Source: Nyssa sinensis
Taxonomy: Eukaryota > Streptophyta > Magnoliopsida > Cornales > Nyssaceae
Reading direction: 5' to 3'
Assembly (NCBI GenBank): GCA_008638375.1
Contig: CM018052.1
Span: 1,227,001-1,291,000, forward strand
DNA length: 64,000 nucleotides
The notes under the pieces: generated by a model
Told to the model about the DNA's origin: nothing
Database searches by the model: none
The model's input: the letters and a program-made list of their open reading frames with translations, nothing else
Shown: piece after piece, positions 58,701 to 64,000 of the stretch
Numbering within the stretch: the first letter of the stretch is position 1
Layout of the letters: each line of letters begins with the position of its first letter
Program-made: the position numbers and the translations under genes

Positions 58701-61700
58701 TCTTCAGAATAGTCTTTATATCTTAAATATAAAGTTCTAGGTCCTTTGGACTCCAATCAGTATCAGTCAGGTTCTTATTTTAACCGTAGGGGCAAAATGG
58801 TAATTTCACCATTGTTGTCCTGGACCCTATCGAGGTCCTCAGGATGTCCCATATATCTTGTATATAATTTTTTAAGTCCTTTGGACTTCGTTTGGTATCT
58901 GCGTTAGATCATCGGGACACATTGGTCATTTCTCGTTTTACGCATTAACTGTTCCGGAGTCTTATTTGGCCCTTCAGTGTTCATAGTTATCCTTATGATA
59001 ATTTATCAGATCAATTTGACCTTTATTCCACCTCTACTTTGCACTTCATGTGCTCAGGGGCATTTTGGTCATTTTACGTTTCGTAAGATTCTGACCCCGG
59101 TTCGTCATTTATTCGGATATACAGTTTCACCAGTGTTCGGGTTTCTATCGGTATCAATTTCGTCCCAATCGGGCTTCATTTGGGCTTCGTACAGTATCAG
59201 GGGTAATTTGATAATTTCACGTGTCATATTTTTCGGCACGTCAGTTCATAAAATGGACCTCACCATTGGGTCCAGAGTGTTCGACATAATTAAGTTGGAC
59301 TATCTGTTCTGTTCAATTGACCCTAGGAAGCATCAGGGGCAGTATGGTCATTTACACTTTATGTGTCTGTATTTTTTGGGACTTCAGTTCGTTAAACGGA
59401 CCTCACCGTTGAGTTCAGAATGCCCGACATAGTCAAAATGGACTGTCTTTTATTTTTTATTTGGGTCTGGTGTCATCAAGGGCAGTACAGTAATTTATCA
59501 CTTACAGATCTGTATTTTTCGGTACTGTATTTCCAAAATCGGACTGTACCATTGAGTCCGGAATGTTTGAAATAGTGAAAATACACTATTTATTTAATTT
59601 ATTTGGACTCCGTTTGACATATTAAATGTCCAGGGGTAAAATCGTAATTTTACCTAATTAATAAAATAATAAAATAATTATTTTATTATTTAATTAATTT
59701 GTCAGGGGCTTAATTGAACAATTTCTCAAAATTCAGGGCCACAGTAGGATTCTGTTAAACAGTGGGGACAAATCCGTAATTTCAGGAACTTATAGGGGTC
59801 AAAACATAATTTTATAAATTAGGGGTTCAAACCCTTTGGTTTTTGGGTTCAAAAATTGAACCAGTCCAAAACCTCCAAAAACCAACTGGTTCAGTTAGGC
59901 TAGAGAACCGGAATTACATGTCCCCTCTATCCCCAATTTAGCCCCTATCCACGGTTAGGTTATCTAGTTCCCAATTTTAATTCGTTAACCACGGAACCAA
60001 ACAGTCAGAATTTAGCTTTTAAATTTAAAATCCCTAACTCCAAAACGACGCAGCTTAATGACCCAAGGGGTATTCGGTCGGGTCCCACCCGACCCGATTC
60101 AAGATCCGGCCCGGCTATATAAAAAACCCATTCTATCGCGCGTTTTTCCGGTGGTCTTCTCCGGCAACGTTCCCGGCGCCGGCGTACGGACGGTGAGGTT
60201 TGCCTCACTGTTTCTCTTGGTTTTCTCGTCCGTTTTTCAAGATTTTTATACCAAACAGATCCTAGGACATTAGGGATCATTTTAGGACTGTTTTTAAACC
60301 TCAAAATCTATAGTTTTCAGTGACCCATTTCGATTTTCCGATCAGATTATCGTTTGCTCTAGCACGGCCATTTCTCAACCAAATCGCACGAGGTTTGGCT
60401 TGTTGTGACCCTTAGGACCGGGGCTTCAATTCCCCATTCTCACATTTCAGTTTGGAAGCCTATTTTAAAGTTTGGGTTCCAATGGCCGAGACAATAGGTT
60501 CAGTTTTGAGGGTCTTCCCATGCGATTTTGGATCGCGGTTTAGTGGTTTTTGAACCATTTTCGTGTCTAGATCAGTTCTAGACCATCAAGGGTTATCAGA
60601 CCTGCAACTCATGGTCATTAATGGCGGATTGCTCATGGTTTGGGTGTATTCAGGCTTATCCGACCCTTCTCAATTGTTCTATAATAAGTCTAGGCCTCAC
60701 AAGAACATATATATGTACGGTTCATATGGATTAAAACCATCAGAAACAGTTCCAGATTTAAACAGAAAATTATGGTAGTTGGCTAGTTTACCTTGGTTCG
60801 GTGGCTTCCTTTCCTCATGGCTTGGTTCAGGCAAGACCTCAATGGTTGCCTCAGTTCGGTCAGAATGCTCAGTCCTCCTCCTCCTCCATAGTGCATCTCC
60901 ATGGGACACACACACCATGCATATACATGCACAACATCTCTCATACAAGTAGCTTTCTCTCTCTTCACCCATGGCTATGGCCCTCACACTTGGAAGATCT
61001 CACTCTAACAGGTCAGTCCTCACACACCCACGGCTACACAGTTTCCAGATTTCACACAACTTAATTATTTTCCAAGATTTTTCCCCAATTCATTACATAT
61101 TAGGTATAGTATATACACCTATACATAGCCATATATGTACATATTGTAGGATTCAGTATAGGGCAGAGAAATGATAGGGCTAATTCAGGCAATCATGTGG
61201 GGTTTGCATGGATTGCCATTGGTCAGTTTGGGTGGCAGCCTATTCAGAATTGTATGTATATACATTTCATTGTATATATGGTCACAAAGATGCCACCAGC
61301 CCAGTTGGTTATTTTTTGGATGAGGTTTCTTTTCACTCAAAGGTCAAGGGTTCAATTCCCTTGGCCTCCCATTTGGCCATTTTTCCCATATTTTCGGTTA
61401 AGGCCACGTTTGGTTGCACAGAAATTCAGTTTCAGTATTTCCTTCATAACTTTCATTCCGTAACTCCTTTTTTGACACGGTTTGTTCCGAGAGTTTCATA
61501 TTTCAGTTATCTTCAGTGTCAGAGGTTCCGTGTCATTTATTAAACATTCGAGATTTTTCGGGTTAGCTAATTCGGGTTCCATTAGTGTTAAAATGGCATT
61601 ATTTCACCGAATTAATAGGTAATCAGGTTCGGGTAAGGTACCCTTCCCTCCAGACATATTTAATTATTTAATCGGTCAATGGCGACCGCCGGGATTATGA

Positions 61701-61783
61701 TTAATTCCCTAAATCGTTCTGTAAGTCAGTATTAATTAATAATTGTTAATTAATTATTAATTACACGGGATCGGGGTGTTACA
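55712..61783 (-). repeat. 3' LTR of family B element, 6.07 kb
   Basis: It starts TGTCACATCCCGAACCCC and ends GGGATCGGGGTGTTACA. It is homologous along its length to the solo LTR 16986-22956, with more 55-bp minisatellite units. It contains donor-like ACCAAG|GTAAACTAGCC near 60791, hairpin modules near 59260, 59405 and 59545, and an antisense tRNA-like module at about 61285-61370. No LTR-gene exon 1 is found. Confidence 0.92.
56945..57880. repeat. Expanded minisatellite in family B LTR (55-bp and 114-bp units)
   Basis: About ten copies of the 55-bp unit (56960-57500) are followed by about three copies of a 114-bp compound unit (57515-57860). 114 is a multiple of three, which explains the 131- and 151-codon open frames on opposite strands. 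Confidence 0.9.
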
Positions 61784-62904
61784 TCCTACGCCTCTTCAGA
61801 AAAGTTTTGTCCTCAAAACTTAATTGGTCATTATCGGAAAAAAAAAACAGTCATCTATCAGTCAGGTGTATCCATAAAGGAATCCAACATCTGGCACCTC
61901 TATAAAATGTTACGAGGTTTAACTGTAATCACTTTTACTGACATGTCTCCGATTGGCATCAGTTGTTAATTCCCAAACTTTTCAGATGTCAGGTCAGATC
62001 CAGTAAACCCACAATGAGGCTTTTATTACGCCATGGAGACAAAGCAAGGTTGAATCTCGTAACAGAACATGTTGACTGTATCGAATGTTCTCACAGAAAC
62101 ACGAGAGGTGGCTACCTAATTAAAGGTCGGAGCAAGACACTTGACTACAAATTCTCCAAAGGATGACAGTTGGAGTGAAAGTGTATAGTCTCAATGAGAT
62201 CAACAGAAACAGGCTGGTCATATCTAGGAGGTCCTATCGTCATAGTCTCCCTTTCTAATTCGTCTATCGGATCATCATATCATTCCAGATATTGTTCTCT
62301 ATCGAGAAGATATTTTATATCAGTTTCACACAGGTTCTATGTTAGATACAGATATTCCCATTTGGTCAGATTGTACAACCATAATGGTATAATCTTTTCA
62401 AGATTTGATCATCAGACCCATATTACATCAGATCAACCAGGCGATCATCCTCAAATAGGCAGAAATCATCTACTAAGATCACTTAATCACATATGATCCC
62501 ACAAGTGATTCATCTGATATCCCTAGTCACAAGCATCATTGCCAGAGTCAGCATACTTACAGTCATTTTCCTTTCGGTTGTTGGGTCCATAATTATTCGT
62601 ATGGACATATCTCCAAGTATCATGAGTCTACAACCTTAAATCATTCCAGTCCAGATCAGATTCAGAAATTCCAGTCCTCAGATACCTCAAAATTACAGGC
62701 CTATTGTCTATTATGAAGACCTTTACAATTCCACGTCAGATCTCCAAAAGTGGAACTCAGTATTTATGGCTCAGGTACTCTGTGGTCCTTAATTCATAAC
62801 CTAATGCTCTGATATTGCTCTGTGATACTAGTTGATCTCCAAAATTTCACCAACTTCAGTTATGAGAATCTTAATTATCTCCAACCTTTGCTCTGATACC
62901 ACCT
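61784..62904 (-). other. Internal region of family B element (1.1 kb, no gag-pol)
   Basis: The left edge (minus strand: AGTTTTGAGGACAAAACTT, then a purine-rich AGAGGCGTAGGA) is the polypurine-tract end; the right edge holds the PBS. Small plus-strand open frames (61963-62166, 62194-62496) run antisense to the element and show no domain. An element with about 13 kb total length and only 1.1 kb between its LTRs must rely on proteins from other elements. Confidence 0.82.
62890..62901 (-). promoter_or_regulatory. Primer binding site of family B element, initiator tRNA-Met type
   Basis: Minus-strand TGGTATCAGAGC, three bases inside the 5' LTR start at 62905. Confidence 0.93.
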
Positions 62905-64000
62905 TGTCACATCCCGAACCCCACCTTACGCGGATGTCGAGGACGTGATGCCAGTCAGCCGCCACGCGACCAACCGAAGGCAATTTCTGAACTTTCCAGT
63001 GAATTGCACTCCGACTATAGGGTCAGATGCAGCGGAATCTAAAACTTTTTTTTTTGTCAAGGGAATGCAACTCATGTATTCACTGTAAGGTTATGTACCA
63101 CAGAGCCAGTCTAAAATCCAACAGCTAACAATTCTAACCTCAGAACATATCTATAATTCGACATATAACAACAGAGCAGAACTATAATCTCTAGAGTACC
63201 GTTTAAATCCATGAGCCATGTCTATATCTAGTACATATCAGTCAAGTCAGTCGTATTACATCACTCACCTGATTAAACAGATTCAATCCTCAGTAATCCA
63301 GTCTCCACAGATCAGTGCCATCAGATCCAACAGATATTATTCCTGAAAAATGTTAGGGAATGGGGTGAGCTTCGAAAAGCCCAATGAGTAACACAGGTTC
63401 CCTGTCAAGGGTTTCAAAACCATTTCTTGTTTACAAAGCACAAGGGTAGTTCAGTTATTTCTGAAATAGCAGTTTTATAAATCTACTTTAAATGCAGTTT
63501 TAATAGAATAAAACAGGACTGAACTAAACGGAAAAACAAATCAGAACAGGCGGAACAGTGCATGATGCTAATATATCAACGAGAGTATAGGCAATTAATT
63601 CAAATATTAGAACAGATCAGTACTGGGCGGAACATAACAGGGCATAACAATAATATATCAGTTAGGCGCGTAATCAAGCCTACTTATGCCAGACCGCTCA
63701 TAATCAGAATGGTACCCAGAGTCAGACACATCATAGCAGAACAAAATCAGATAGACCATAAAATGGAACAAGACAGACCGAATAAAACAATAGTAGGACG
63801 GGACAAAATCTTGCCGTGTACAATACAGTATAAAAGTTTGCATTTAAAAACATGCATTCAGACAGTATAACTTTTAAAACCATACAGTGCATCAAAATAC
63901 AGTATCTATGCAGTAACTTATATACCAAGTCGAGAATTCGGATAGATCATAACGAAACTGCACCATATATCAATCAAGACAGACAGATTATTAACGGACG
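62905..64000 (-). repeat. 5' LTR of family B element (runs off window edge)
   Basis: Matches 55712 onward almost base for base: I count about two dozen differences over roughly 1.09 kb (about 2%), so this is the youngest insertion with two visible LTRs. Confidence 0.94.

Noticed and set aside
61963..62496. Two plus-strand open frames in the family B internal region
   Set aside because: They are antisense to the element, short, and without domain or conserved counterpart in the window.

Overview
The window is intergenic DNA from a vascular plant, almost certainly an angiosperm with a large genome. It is nearly all LTR retrotransposon. The signs are Ty3/gypsy gag-pol of the Tekay/Del chromovirus type, an Athila-like element primed by tRNA-Asp, initiator-tRNA-Met primer binding sites (PBS), very long LTRs (about 2.9 to 6.1 kb) and layered insertions, several with intact 5-bp target duplications (TSD). 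I see no ordinary single-copy host gene, no rRNA and no functional tRNA gene.

Layout. (1) 1-7567: minus-strand Tekay-like element, with pol running off the left edge, gag at 3233-3616, PBS at 3788 and 5' LTR 3806-7567. (2) 7568-14575: a deleted minus-strand Athila-like element with a truncated left LTR and a full right LTR, abutting a truncated long LTR (14576-15635). (3) 15636-31747: the 3' end of a plus-strand chromovirus (integrase C-terminus, chromodomain remnant, polypurine tract), whose 3' LTR is split by a solo LTR (16409-29861). That solo LTR itself contains two more solo LTRs (16986-22956 and 25478-29145). (4) 31748-34584: truncated plus-strand LTR and PBS. (5) 34607 to the right edge: a minus-strand element 'D' without recognisable coding sequence (LTRs 34607-41015 and 48077 onward), carrying five insertions: 37880-40776, 41949-46222, 48327-51977, 52020-54986 and a plus-strand LTR at 55274. 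That last LTR is itself interrupted by the youngest element (55712 to beyond the edge), with about 6.1-kb LTRs around only about 1.1 kb of internal sequence.

The most interesting content is inside the LTRs. Four LTRs carry related copies of a small protein-coding gene on the element's sense strand (4208-4993, 16768-23703, 48678-49499, 43280-43718). The three best copies have the same three coding exons, the same splice phases, a lysine/arginine-rich second exon resembling a nuclear localisation signal, and a matching short third exon. Between two copies, silent codon changes far outnumber replacements in the central block, which suggests selection on the protein. An LTR-internal TATA box and a non-coding leader exon with a good splice donor lie upstream, so each LTR, including solo LTRs, looks like a self-contained transcription unit. 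I do not recognise the protein. The same LTRs carry antisense tRNA-like A/B-box modules, tandem copies of a hairpin-forming module, paired TGACGTCA palindromes and, in one family, minisatellites.

How the parts work together: the gag-pol proteins would have served the autonomous element and possibly the non-autonomous long-LTR elements that share its tRNA-Met PBS. All coding elements here are broken, and most breaks are nonsense mutations of the kind made by 5-methylcytosine deamination, so the block looks silenced and decaying. All boundaries, counts and splice sites were read by eye without alignment software.
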